Positions 8,925-20,100 of a stretch of 64,000 bases of DNA are shown here, piece after piece (position 1 is the stretch's first letter; each line of letters starts with the position of its first letter). The notes below the pieces were generated by a model. That model searched no databases and was not told where the DNA came from. It saw nothing but the letters and a program-made list of their open reading frames with translations. Source of the stretch: Akkermansiaceae bacterium (GTDB taxonomy: Bacteria; Verrucomicrobiota; Verrucomicrobiia; Verrucomicrobiales; Akkermansiaceae). Position numbers and translations under genes: made by a program. Where the stretch lies: the NCBI GenBank assembly GCA_017798145.1, contig CP059069.1, forward strand, positions 3,581,226-3,645,225, written 5' to 3'.

Positions 8925-10403
8925 ATGTTACGTCTCAGCATCATCCACATCCTCGCCCTCATGCCCGCCGCCCTCATCGCCGGGGGCGCTCCTCGCAACG
9001 CCGTCTTCATTCTCGCGGATGACCTCGGCTGGGGGGAGCTGGGATGCTATGGTCAGGAAAAAATCCGCACCCCTAACATCGACAGGCTCGCTGCGGAGGG
9101 AGCGCGCTTCACCCACCACTACTCCGGGGCACCTGTTTGCGCTCCGGCCCGCTGTGTGCTGATGACCGGCAAGCACCTTGGCCATGCCGAAATCCGGGGC
9201 AACCTGCAGGCGACAAGGAATTTCCCGCACTTCAAGGAAGGCCAGCACCCCATCACCGATGCCAGCTTCACCCTGGCTGAGCGGTTCAAGGCCGCCGGCT
9301 TCGCCACCGCAGCCATGGGCAAGTGGGGGCTGGGGCCGGTTGGCTCCACCGGAGATCCCAACAGGCAGGGCTTCGATCTATTCTTCGGCTTCAACTGCCA
9401 GGCGCTCGCCCACTCCTTCTACCCGGAGTTTCTCTGGAAAAACGACAGGCGTGTGCGGATCAACGGCAAGGCCATTCCGGGACATGCCAGGCAGCCGGAG
9501 GGCACTGTCCGAATGGAGGATTGGATCGGAGGGACCTATGCCTCGGCATCCATCCTGGAGGAGGCGCTTGGCTTCATCGATGCTCACGCGGAAGTGCCTT
9601 TTTTCCTCTATCTGCCCTTCACCGAGCCGCACGTGGCGATGCACCCGCCCATCGAATCCGTCAACGAATATCCGGAGCAATGGGATGACAAACCCTACCG
9701 GGGCGAGTCCGGCTATCTGCCGCATCCCCGGCCGAGGGCGGGCTATGCGGCGATGATTTCCGATCTCGACCGCCACGTCGGCCGCGTGGTCGCGAAGCTT
9801 CGCGAAAATTGCATCCTCGATGAGACTCTCATCATCTTCACCTCCGACAACGGCACCACTCACAGGGCCGATGGGGCTCAGTTCGGGGTTGGTGGGGTGG
9901 ATGCCGCTTTCTTCCATTCCACCTCCGGCTTGAAGGGCTTCAAGGGCAGCGTTTACGAGGGCGGCCTGCGGGTGCCGATGATCGTCCGTTACCCCCCCGC
10001 GGTGAAAGCGGGCGCTCTCAACACATCACCCGGCTACTTCGCCGACTGGTTTCCGACTCTGTGCGCCGCATTCGGGCTGGAGGCTCCCGCTGGACTCGAT
10101 GGTGAGAACCTATGGCCCGCCATCACCGGCGCTCCGGCCATCACCGACCGCAAACCCATGGTCTGGGTCTATCCCGAATACGGTGGCCAGGTGGCAGTCC
10201 GGATCGGCGATTTCATGGTGTTGCGCCGCAACCTCAAGGCAGGGAAAATCCAGCCATGGGAAGCGTACGACATCCCAGGCGATGCAGTCCAGGCAAACAA
10301 CCTTGCCGCGGAACGTCCGGATCTCATTGCGAAGGCGGTGGAAATCCTCAAGCAGCAAACCGATTCGAACCCGCTCTTCAATTTGGAGATCCCTGAGCGA
10401 TGA
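8925..10403 (+). CDS. Secreted arylsulfatase-family sulfatase
   Basis: A 492-aa type I sulfatase. The N-terminal ~22 residues form a signal peptide. Metal-binding residues appear in FILADDLGWGELGCYG (Asp32-Asp33), and the sulfatase signature is C72-A-P-A-R76 followed by CVLMTGKH, where Cys72 would be oxidised to formylglycine by an FGE. Further motifs are GKWGLGPVG and FTSDNGTTH. It would remove sulfate esters from polysaccharides or other substrates in the periplasm. Verrucomicrobia often carry many such genes; the substrate cannot be deduced. No FGE lies beside it. Confidence 0.92.
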   Translation: MLRLSIIHILALMPAALIAGGAPRNAVFILADDLGWGELGCYGQEKIRTPNIDRLAAEGARFTHHYSGAPVCAPARCVLMTGKHLGHAEIRGNLQATRNFPHFKEGQHPITDASFTLAERFKAAGFATAAMGKWGLGPVGSTGDPNRQGFDLFFGFNCQALAHSFYPEFLWKNDRRVRINGKAIPGHARQPEGTVRMEDWIGGTYASASILEEALGFIDAHAEVPFFLYLPFTEPHVAMHPPIESVNEYPEQWDDKPYRGESGYLPHPRPRAGYAAMISDLDRHVGRVVAKLRENCILDETLIIFTSDNGTTHRADGAQFGVGGVDAAFFHSTSGLKGFKGSVYEGGLRVPMIVRYPPAVKAGALNTSPGYFADWFPTLCAAFGLEAPAGLDGENLWPAITGAPAITDRKPMVWVYPEYGGQVAVRIGDFMVLRRNLKAGKIQPWEAYDIPGDAVQANNLAAERPDLIAKAVEILKQQTDSNPLFNLEIPER

Positions 10404-10580
10404 GGATCGCCATCCGGAAGGCAGTTTGCGGTGGATTCAGGCCTGCTCGGGATGCATCCCATTTGCGGATACAAGGAGTGCATCCGCGACAGTCATTCCG
10501 ACGATTTTTTTTTGCGGAATTGAAACACACCCCGAACTCGCCGGGTAGAGGTGTGATCCATTCCGGTGGAAATCCAATTT

Positions 10581-11588
<1,008 letters not shown>

Positions 11589-11616
11589 TTCGGGAAACAG
11601 GCATCAGGAATCAAAG

Positions 11617-11653
11617 CCTGACCCCTGACTCCCGTCCCCTGACTCCCTGATCA
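11617..11653 (+). repeat. Degenerate CCTGACTCC repeats ending CTGATCA
   Basis: Between the MoxR stop and the DUF58 start, a TGACTCC-type heptamer occurs three times in degenerate form (CTGACCC, CTGACTC, CTGACTC), ending in CTGATCA directly before the DUF58 ATG. A cleaner copy with the same ending occurs at 48429-48455. Confidence 0.6.
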
Positions 11654-12583
11654 ATGTCCCAGCACCTTCCCGATCTCAACTACCTGACTCCGGAGATTCT
11701 CCAGAAGCTCGGTGACCTGGAGTTGATCGCCCGCGAAGCCGTCGAAGGCCTGCGGGCGGGCGCGCACCGCAGCCCGCTCAAGGGCTTCAGCACCGAGTTC
11801 GCCCATCACCGGCAATATGCGCCTGGCGATCCGATCCGCGATCTCGACTGGCGGGTCTTCGGGAGGACGGAGCGTTATTACACCAAGCTCTACGAGGCGG
11901 AGACGAACTTCGACTGCCATATCCTGATGGATGCCAGCTCCTCGATGACCTACGCCTCCGGAAAAGTCAGCAAGCTGGAATACTCAAAATATCTCGCTGC
12001 GGCTCTCGCCTACATGGTGCTCACCCAGCGGGATTCGGTGGGGCTGAGTGTTTTCGATTCGGAAATGCGCGCCTATCTCCCGCCGCGATCCGCGATGAGC
12101 ATCATTTTGCAGATCGAGAAAACCCTCAGGGAAATCGTTCCGCAACCCAAGACCAGCATCGGCAAGCAGCTCAACGACATCGCGATGCAGATCAAGCGCC
12201 GCTCGTTCGTGATCCTGATCTCGGATCTTCTTGCCGATCCCGGGGACGTCATGCGCGGACTCCAGCGCCTGCGCTTCGGCGGGCACAACGTGATCGTTTT
12301 CCACACGCTCGACTCCTACGAGCTGAACTTCCCTTTCAAGGGAATCTGGAAATTCGACGGCCTCGAAGGCGAGGAGGAGGTGACCACCCAGCCCGAGCGC
12401 ATCCGCAAGGACTACATGGCAAACCTCGAAAAATTCCTCGGCGATATCAAAACCGGTTGCGTCAGCAGCGGAGTCGATCATTGCCTCGTCGATACCTCGC
12501 TGCCGCTCGACCGCGTGCTCAGCGAATTCTTTGAAAACCGCTCATTGTCATCGATGGGCCCAGCCGTGGGGGCAAGGCCATGA
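11654..12583 (+). CDS. DUF58 domain protein of the MoxR operon
   Basis: A 309-aa soluble DUF58 protein. Its hallmark is GFSTEFAHHRQYAPGDPIRD then DLDWRVFGRTERYYTKLYE, followed by a vWA-like fold with a MIDAS-type D-A-S-S-S (LMDASSSMTYASG). DUF58 proteins pair with MoxR ATPases in Bat-type operons; their biochemical role is unclear. It overlaps the next gene by four bases (ATGA at 12580-12583), so translation is coupled. Confidence 0.92.
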   Translation: MSQHLPDLNYLTPEILQKLGDLELIAREAVEGLRAGAHRSPLKGFSTEFAHHRQYAPGDPIRDLDWRVFGRTERYYTKLYEAETNFDCHILMDASSSMTYASGKVSKLEYSKYLAAALAYMVLTQRDSVGLSVFDSEMRAYLPPRSAMSIILQIEKTLREIVPQPKTSIGKQLNDIAMQIKRRSFVILISDLLADPGDVMRGLQRLRFGGHNVIVFHTLDSYELNFPFKGIWKFDGLEGEEEVTTQPERIRKDYMANLEKFLGDIKTGCVSSGVDHCLVDTSLPLDRVLSEFFENRSLSSMGPAVGARP

Positions 12584-14754
12584 GTTTCTTCAATCCATGG
12601 GTGCTGCTAGCCGGGCTGGGGATCGCGCTTCCCATCCTCGCCCATTTGCTCAACCAGCAGAAGGTCAGGACAACCGATTGGGCGGCGATGCGGTTCCTCA
12701 ACAAAAGCATCCAGGTGCGCTCCCGCGAGCTGCGGCTCCGCGACCTGCTGCTCTTGATCCTTCGCTGCCTTGCCCTGCTTCTGCTGGTCTTCGCGCTGGC
12801 GAGGCCGGTCTGGAAAGACAGCGGCTTCATCACCGGCGAACCGCGCTCCGGCGTGCTAATCGCGATCGATGCCTCCTACAGCATGGCGGAAGGCGGCGAG
12901 GCATCCACCCGCTTTGACCGGGCGCTCAGAATGGTCGATGCAATCAGCGAACAAATCCAACCCGGCGATCCGGTTTCCGTGGTCTTGCTGGGTGGCGAAG
13001 ACAAGGTCTTGGTGCGCAACATGGCCTTCGACCGCGAGCGTTTCCGGGCAGCCATGGAAAAGGCCGGGGTCGCACCCGCAGGGCTGGATTTCGACCGCGT
13101 CCCCGGGCTGCTGAAGGAGCTCGCGGTGGATCTCAAGGCTCCGCAGGCGGAGGTCTATTTCATCACCGACACGCAGTCCCGCGACTGGCGCACAGCCTCG
13201 GCCAGCTTCCAGGGTGCGCTCGCCGACCTGGAACGCGAGGCGCAGGTTTTCCTCGTCCCGGTTCCGGGTGCCGCGGCCAATCTCGCGGTCACCGATCTCG
13301 ATCTCGTATCCGGCGTCCTGCGCAAGGGAACCACCGCCCGCTACCAGGCGACGGTGAAAAATTTCGGCACCGAGCCGGTGCCCGGCGTCGAGGTTCAGTG
13401 CCGGGTGGAGGGCGTGCAAATCGACAGCAAGATCATCCCGGTCATCGCTCCGGGCGCTTCCGAGACGGTTTCGCTGTTCGTCCCTTTCCACAATGGCGGC
13501 CCGACGCGGATCACTGCGGAAATCAGCGGCGATCTCCTGCCTGCCGACAACGTCCGGCGCGTGGTGGCCGTGGTGAAGGACAAGGTTTCCGTGCTCTGCG
13601 TCGATGGCTCCGATGGCGATGCCGGGCGTCTTGTCATGGCCGCCCTGCTGGCCCGTGCCGGCGGTGCGCAGGACGAGGATTACTCGGTGCGCTCCGTGCC
13701 GTGGCTTTCCCTGCCTTCCGAAAACCTGACGGAAGTGGATGTCATCATCCTGGCGGATGTCCCGGAAATCACCGCCGAGCAGGTCGGGCAGCTCAGCCGC
13801 CATGTCCGCCAGGGAAATGGCCTCGTCTGGTTCGCCGGGCCGAATGTGAAAGCCACCGCATGGAACGAGAGCTCCGCGAGCGGGAAGAACCCCTTGCTTC
13901 CCGCGAAAATCGGCCAGCTTGTCGATGCCCGGAACAATATCGGCGCGGGCAGCCCGCTGGATCCGGCGATGCCCGACCACACGGTTTGCCAACCGCTCCG
14001 CTCGCTTCCCGAAGACCTTTTCAGCGAAACACAATTCTTCACCCGGCTGGAGGTCGAGCCAAGCGCGTCGAGCTTTGCCGTACTGAGCCTGGCCGGCAGC
14101 GGCGCACCCATCCTCCTCGAGCATTCCCTCGGGCGCGGGCACGTTTTCCAGTTCGCGACTTCCGCGCAAACCGCCTGGAACAACATGGCGCTGACCCCGG
14201 TTTTCCCGATGCTCATGCAGCAGATCGTGACCTACCTCGCGGGCCGCGAGTTCGAGCAGCCCCGGGTTGTCGGGGATTCGCTTTCTCTCTCCTACGTCCA
14301 GCAACCCGATGCGAACGACGCGGTTTACGAAACCCCTTCGGGCCATACCGTGACCGTTCCGGTCAGCGAGCATGACAACCAGTTCGTGGCCATGCTCGGG
14401 AGTGCGGACGAGGCGGGCTTCTATGAGGCGAAGGTCAGCGTCCAGGCACCGGGCATGCCGGTGGCCGTGAACGTCGATACCCGCGAGTCTGAAATTGCCT
14501 CCCTGACCGCCGGGGAACTCCGGAAAAACGTCGATGGGCTCGGCCTGACCATCGCGTCCTCGGAAACGGAACTCGCCGCCGCGATCCAGGAGGCGCGCAT
14601 AGGCAGCTCGTCATGGCGTCAGTTCATGATCGCGGGACTTGTCCTATTGCTGGCCGAAAGCCTGATGGCCGACTGGCTGCGCAAACGGAAAGCCGCCCGC
14701 GCCAAAAAACCGGCCATCGCGCCGGAAACCCCTGCCCCCCTTTCCGATGTTTGA
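12580..14754 (+). CDS. BatA-like membrane protein with vWA domain
   Basis: A 724-aa protein starting MSFFNPWVLLAGLGIALPIL, the BatA N-terminal region, with a second membrane helix at about residues 48-72 (LLLLILRCLALLLLVFALA). The vWA domain follows with MIDAS motif DASYS. A large central region includes a CARDB-like domain (TVKNFGTEPVPGVEVQC) and a glutamine-amidotransferase-like segment, and a last membrane helix lies near the C-terminus (FMIAGLVLLLAESLM). It probably displays the vWA and beta domains in the periplasm. It overlaps both neighbours by a few bases within the MoxR operon. Confidence 0.85.
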   Translation: MSFFNPWVLLAGLGIALPILAHLLNQQKVRTTDWAAMRFLNKSIQVRSRELRLRDLLLLILRCLALLLLVFALARPVWKDSGFITGEPRSGVLIAIDASYSMAEGGEASTRFDRALRMVDAISEQIQPGDPVSVVLLGGEDKVLVRNMAFDRERFRAAMEKAGVAPAGLDFDRVPGLLKELAVDLKAPQAEVYFITDTQSRDWRTASASFQGALADLEREAQVFLVPVPGAAANLAVTDLDLVSGVLRKGTTARYQATVKNFGTEPVPGVEVQCRVEGVQIDSKIIPVIAPGASETVSLFVPFHNGGPTRITAEISGDLLPADNVRRVVAVVKDKVSVLCVDGSDGDAGRLVMAALLARAGGAQDEDYSVRSVPWLSLPSENLTEVDVIILADVPEITAEQVGQLSRHVRQGNGLVWFAGPNVKATAWNESSASGKNPLLPAKIGQLVDARNNIGAGSPLDPAMPDHTVCQPLRSLPEDLFSETQFFTRLEVEPSASSFAVLSLAGSGAPILLEHSLGRGHVFQFATSAQTAWNNMALTPVFPMLMQQIVTYLAGREFEQPRVVGDSLSLSYVQQPDANDAVYETPSGHTVTVPVSEHDNQFVAMLGSADEAGFYEAKVSVQAPGMPVAVNVDTRESEIASLTAGELRKNVDGLGLTIASSETELAAAIQEARIGSSSWRQFMIAGLVLLLAESLMADWLRKRKAARAKKPAIAPETPAPLSDV

Positions 14755-17131
14755 ACCGATACTATCCATCGCGAAGATCGAGCAGGTCTTCTTCGCACGG
14801 CCCATCCCCACGGTGGCCCTTGCCGGAGTGCTTGTGGCGATCCTGCTGCTGACCATCCACCTGTATCGGCGGGCTTGGGGCATGCCGCAATGGCTTCGTG
14901 CCGTGCTCGGGGTTTCGCGCTTCGTGGTGCTGGCCTTGGTCGTCGCCACCTTGCTGGAACCGACCGCCCTCGTGACCGAGACGCATACCCGCGTCCGCAG
15001 CCTGCCGGTGCTGCTGGATGTTTCCGAAAGCATGTCAATGAAAGACCAGCGCAAGCGCTCTGGGGATGTGGCGGATGCGGCCGCCGCACTCGGGCTGTTT
15101 TCGCTTGATGACACATCTGATCCCGATTCGCTGGTCATGGGACTTGACTCGAACCAGCGCCGGGCGATTTCCGATTCCTCGCGCTTCGACCTCGCGGGAG
15201 CCATCCTGACGAAATCGGCTCGCCCTGTCCTTGAATCGCTGGGTGACGGCGTGGATCTGAGTTACCACGCCTTCGGCCAGGCTGCGCGGCTGCTCAGCGA
15301 CGGGAAATTCCTCTCGTCCGGAGAGCTTTCAAGACTGGAGCCCAACGAACAGGGAACATCCATCGCGGCCTCGCTCGAAGCGGTCGCCAACTCGGGCGGA
15401 ATCCCTCCGGCGGGCATCCTCCTGCTTTCCGACGGCATCGACAACACCAGCTCCCAGCGCTCCGAGGCCGTGCTCCGCGATCTCGGCGCGCGTGGCATCC
15501 CCGTTTTCACCGTGCCCCTCGGCCTGCCCGATCCCGATGATGTCTCGATCCGCAACATCGTGATGCAGGAGGTGGCGTTCTCCGGCGATCAGGTGCCGGT
15601 TCGGGCCCACATCCAGTCGAAGGGCTACGAGAAGCGCACCGCCAAGCTCACTGTGAAACTCAACGACCGGCAGGTCGCCCAGAAACGGGTGCGCCTCGAG
15701 GGCGGCCTGCAGTTCGAGGACATCGAGTTCAACGTCGACCTCTACGAAAAGGGCGCGGCGCGGGTCGAGGTTGCGATCGAGCCTTTCGAAGACGAGGTGT
15801 CGGCGGCCAACAACCGCATCGAGCGCAGCGTCCGGGTGGTCAACGAAAAGGTCAACGTGCTCTACATCGAGGGCAACAACCGCTGGGAATTCCGCTACCT
15901 CACCGCGATCCTCAAGCGCGACCCACGCCTGAAAACCACGTTCATCTCATCCTCGGCCGGCCCAGAGTTCGCGCGCAACTCGCCCGAATACATCGAGCGC
16001 TTCCCCGCGAAACGCGAGGAGGCTTTCCAATACGACCTCGTCATCCTCGGTGATGTCGATGCCGCGTTTTTCACCCCCGAGGAGCTGGGTCTGTTGGAGG
16101 AACTGATCCGCGACCGGGGCGGCTCCCTGCTGGTGCTCTGCGGGCCCATGCACACGCCCGCTTCGTATGGAGGCACGCCGGTCGAGGCGATGCTGCCGGT
16201 TCGTTTCGATCCCGACAGCGAGTGGGATCTCACATCCGAATCGGTCTATCCGATGCTCACGCCCGAGGGGCGCAGCAGCATGGTGATGGTGCTTGAGAAC
16301 GAGCCGGAGGAAAACGACCGGATCTGGAGCCGCGTCGCGCCGCTCGACCACCTCCCGCCCCTGCTCGGCGCCAAGCCGGGAGCTACGGTGCTCGCCACCC
16401 TTTCCGATGCCGCAGAGGGATCGCAGCGCTACCCGATGGTCGCATGGCAGCGCTACGGCACCGGCAAGTGCATGTCGCTCGCCACAGACCGCCTCTGGCG
16501 CCTGCGTTTCAACACCGGCGACAAATACCACTGGCGCGTTTGGTCCCAGTCCATCCAGTTCCTCACGCTCTCGCGCCTGATGGGCGAGCACATGCGCATC
16601 CGCCTCGAGACCGACCGCTCGACCTATCGCGGCGGTGAGCAGGCGCGCCTGTATGCCCACGTGCTCGACGAGGATTTCGAGCCGGTGATCCAGCCCTCGT
16701 TCGAGATCGCTGTCACCGGGGTGGATGGAAACGCCCAGCAACAATCTGTGAGCCTGCAGCCTGACCGGACGACTCCCGGCCTTTACGAAGGTTATTTCAC
16801 CCCGGCGGCCGCAGGCAGATACCGCGTCGAGGCCAACGAGGACGACAAGGCGGTCTCCAACTCCACCGAATTCCAGGTGGCGGACGTGAAACAGGAACTG
16901 GCAAAAACGGATGCGGATCTAGATCAAATGAAACGGATCTCCACCCTCACCGGCGGTGCCATGCTCGGCATCCGCGAACTCTCCAAGCTGCCTTCGCTTT
17001 TGAAAACCGCCCCGTCCGAGACGTCGGTGCGTTCCGAACGCCCCCTCTGGGATCACTGGATCATCGTCCTGATGCTCGTCACCCTGCTTGGGGCCGAGTG
17101 GATCATGAGAAGAAAACACGACCTGCCATGA
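14747..17131 (+). CDS. vWA / amidotransferase-like membrane protein
   Basis: A 794-aa paralogue in architecture of the preceding gene. It has two N-terminal membrane helices (PTVALAGVLVAILLLTIHLY and FVVLALVVATLLEPTALV), a vWA domain with MIDAS DVSES and GILLLSDGIDNT, a class I glutamine-amidotransferase-like domain (VNVLYIEGNNRWEFRYL), beta-rich repeats and a C-terminal helix (WIIVLMLVTLLGAEWI). It is translationally coupled at both ends. Together with the two previous genes it forms the usual MoxR/vWA set, thought to act on envelope or redox protein maturation. Confidence 0.85.
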   Translation: MFEPILSIAKIEQVFFARPIPTVALAGVLVAILLLTIHLYRRAWGMPQWLRAVLGVSRFVVLALVVATLLEPTALVTETHTRVRSLPVLLDVSESMSMKDQRKRSGDVADAAAALGLFSLDDTSDPDSLVMGLDSNQRRAISDSSRFDLAGAILTKSARPVLESLGDGVDLSYHAFGQAARLLSDGKFLSSGELSRLEPNEQGTSIAASLEAVANSGGIPPAGILLLSDGIDNTSSQRSEAVLRDLGARGIPVFTVPLGLPDPDDVSIRNIVMQEVAFSGDQVPVRAHIQSKGYEKRTAKLTVKLNDRQVAQKRVRLEGGLQFEDIEFNVDLYEKGAARVEVAIEPFEDEVSAANNRIERSVRVVNEKVNVLYIEGNNRWEFRYLTAILKRDPRLKTTFISSSAGPEFARNSPEYIERFPAKREEAFQYDLVILGDVDAAFFTPEELGLLEELIRDRGGSLLVLCGPMHTPASYGGTPVEAMLPVRFDPDSEWDLTSESVYPMLTPEGRSSMVMVLENEPEENDRIWSRVAPLDHLPPLLGAKPGATVLATLSDAAEGSQRYPMVAWQRYGTGKCMSLATDRLWRLRFNTGDKYHWRVWSQSIQFLTLSRLMGEHMRIRLETDRSTYRGGEQARLYAHVLDEDFEPVIQPSFEIAVTGVDGNAQQQSVSLQPDRTTPGLYEGYFTPAAAGRYRVEANEDDKAVSNSTEFQVADVKQELAKTDADLDQMKRISTLTGGAMLGIRELSKLPSLLKTAPSETSVRSERPLWDHWIIVLMLVTLLGAEWIMRRKHDLP

Positions 17132-20100
17132 CGCAACCCACCCCAAACCACGCCCTCGAATCCTGCGTGCAAGCGGTATGGCGCCGCACGCAACGGAAAC
17201 ATCTGGTTTCCGGCCTGCTTGCGGCCTGCCGCTGGGGTGTTCCGCTCTTTTTCCTGGGAATGCTCATCGACCGCTATGCCTACCTGCCGGGTGCGGGTCG
17301 CGCGGTCATCCTTTTGGTCCTTCTCGCGACATCGCTCTACAAGGCATGGCAGAACGGCTGGCGCAAGCTCCGCTCCTTCGATCCCACACGCACGGCGATG
17401 GGAATCGAGAAACAGGAAGGAGGCTTTGATAGCCTGCTTACCACCGGGATCGAGCTTTCCAAAACGGGAGCGCCTCCCGGCACATCCCAGGCGCTCTGCG
17501 ACGAAACGATACGCAAGGCCGAACAGGCCGCCGCCGGGCTGCAGCCCGCGAAAATCGTCAGCCTCTCCAGCCTCCGGATCCCGGCCCGGATCGCGGTGGC
17601 GCTGGGTGTGGCGGTTCTGCTATTCGCCGCGTTCAAAGGCCCCTTCCTGGCGGCCGGACTTGCGCGCATTTTCACGCCATGGGTGACGGTCGCCTACCCG
17701 ACGAAGACCAAGCTCGATCTCGGCAACGCGGATCTCGTGGTGAAGGAAGGCTCCAGCGCACAAATCCTCGTAGGTGTTTCCGGAGCCGTTCCGGATTCCG
17801 CGAAGCTGCTGCTGCAGACCGGGGATGGAAGTCCCCGCGCAATGGATCTGGCGGTCACGGACGGCCAGGCGGAATACATGATCGAATCCGCCTCCCGCGA
17901 TTTCACATACCGGGTGCATGCCGGGGATGCGAGGAGCGAGTGGCACCATGTCCGCGTCGTCTCCGCTCCACGGATCAAGAACGTCGCGGTCGCGCTGGAT
18001 TTCCCCGACTACCTGGAAAAGGAAAACGAAACGGTGGAGGCCATGACCCTGACCGTCCCCGAGGACACCAAGATCCGCTGGGAGCTGGAACTCGACCAGC
18101 CGGTTCGTGATGCCGTCCTCCACCGCGATGGCGAGGAGCCGGTGGCGCTGGAAACCGCCGCTGGCGGGCGTCGCATTGTGATTGATGAGACCGTCGATGC
18201 CTCAAAGGGCTACAGCTTCTCATGGGTGGAAAAAGAACACGGCTTCGAGTTCGCCAGCCCGCGCTATTATCTGCAGGTCGCCTCGGATCAGGAACCGCGC
18301 GTCGAGCTGGTCTCCCCGGAGCAAAACCTCAGCGCCATGCTCGGTCGCCCGCTCGACCTCGTGGTACGCGCCAGCGACGACCATGGGATCGGCGAAACCA
18401 CGGTCACCTTCCGGGTCAACCTCCGCCCGGAAAAAACCATCACGCTGCCCAAGCCCGTGCGTGCCGGCGAAGGCGCGCAGAAGATCGACTGGGACTACCG
18501 CAAGGAACTGCCCGATCTCCAGGTCGGCGACTCGGTTTCCTTCGTGGTCGGGGTGGCCGACAGATATCCGGGCGAGAACGGCCCGCACCGAGCGCGCACC
18601 GAACTGCGCCGCATCACCTTCCTTTCGCGCGAGGATTACCTTGCCGCGATCACCAAGCAGATGGAGCGCTTGCTCACCAACGTGCGCGCCATCTACCGGC
18701 AGGAGCGCGCCGCCCACGAGCTTGTGCTAGGCCTCGATCCCGCTGCGGAAAGTTTCCTGCCGACCTGCCAGCTCGAGGTGATCCGCCAGGAAATGATCCG
18801 CGAACAGCTGGTCACCACCGCCGATGGCGTGAAAGCCTTGCTCGACGACTTGGCGGCCAACCAGGTGAGCGACGCCGTGGAAAGCGAATCGCTCTCCGCC
18901 ATGCAGGATGGCCTGCGCGGCATTGCCTCGGAGCACGTCGCCCGTGCCGCCGATCTCCTGCGCAAGCAGGTCGGCGCGGATTCGCAAGATCCGCAGCCCG
19001 CCATCGAAGCGGTGAACGAGGCAGCCCGCGAGCTCGGCGGCTTGGTTTTGCAGCGCGACATCGACGCCGCCCGCGAGGTCTTCGCACGCGAGACCCACAT
19101 GCTCGCCCGCGAACTCGCCCGCCTCCGCCTTCGCCTCCTCACCGCCGGCCCGGATCGGGCCGAGTCCCTCGCGAAGGGGCATGAGGATGTCGCCGAGTGG
19201 ACGGACCAACTCCTCGGCAGGCTCACCAAGGGCATGATCTACGAAAAACGCCCGCTCGCCGTACTCGGCCTCAACCGCCGCATCCACGCCCTGCGCACCG
19301 GCGGGGTCGCCGAATCGATTCGCAAAACCGCATCGCTCGCACGAGAGGGCAAAACCGCCGAGGCGGCCGCACTCCAATACCCCCTCATCCGCCCGCTGCT
19401 TGAGGCGGAGTTCACGATGCGGGCAGGTTCCGAGTATGCCCTGATCCGGGATCTCCACGGGCAGATCGCCAGCCTCGCTTCCGACCAGCAGGAACTCCTC
19501 GCCGCCTGTGAAAAACTGCCGGACTTTTCCGGCCGGGTGGAGGAGCTGAAGAAACGCCAGACGGACTTGCGCGATGCCCTCGTGCTCGCCCCGCTTCCCG
19601 CCATACCCGCCGCACGCGCACGGCTCTTCGATCTCGTGTTGCCATCCATTCCGCCAACCGACGAGTTCCGGCTCCGCGCCGAAACCCTGATGGGCGAGGC
19701 CATCGCCGGGCTTGGGAAGGGCTCCAGGGATGACACGCTTGCACACCAGCGCGGGGCGGTGGAATCGCTCCGCGAATTCGAAGGCATCCTCAAACGCTGG
19801 TTCGGGGAGTTGGCCCAGAAGTCGCTCGGCGTTTCCACGCTCGTTTCCGATGCCACCAACCGCGCAGGCGCGCTTGAGCAATTCGAAACCCGCCAGATCG
19901 TCCTGCTGGAAAGAACCGAGGAGGCCGCCCTCGACGAGAAGAACCCCAAGGAACTCGCCGAAGACCAGGATTCGATCGCGGCGGAGATCGAAGACTTCCG
20001 CAAGGAAATCGCCGGAGCCGGAGCCTCGAAAGAGGTTCTCCCGCTGATCGGGAGGCTCGATGCGGTGGCGAAGGCCATGAATCTCGCCACCGCGACCTTG

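Noticed and set aside
12856-14373. Reverse-strand frame of about 500 codons opposite the BatA-like gene
   Set aside because: No recognisable domain; the forward strand has a clear vWA gene with coupled neighbours.
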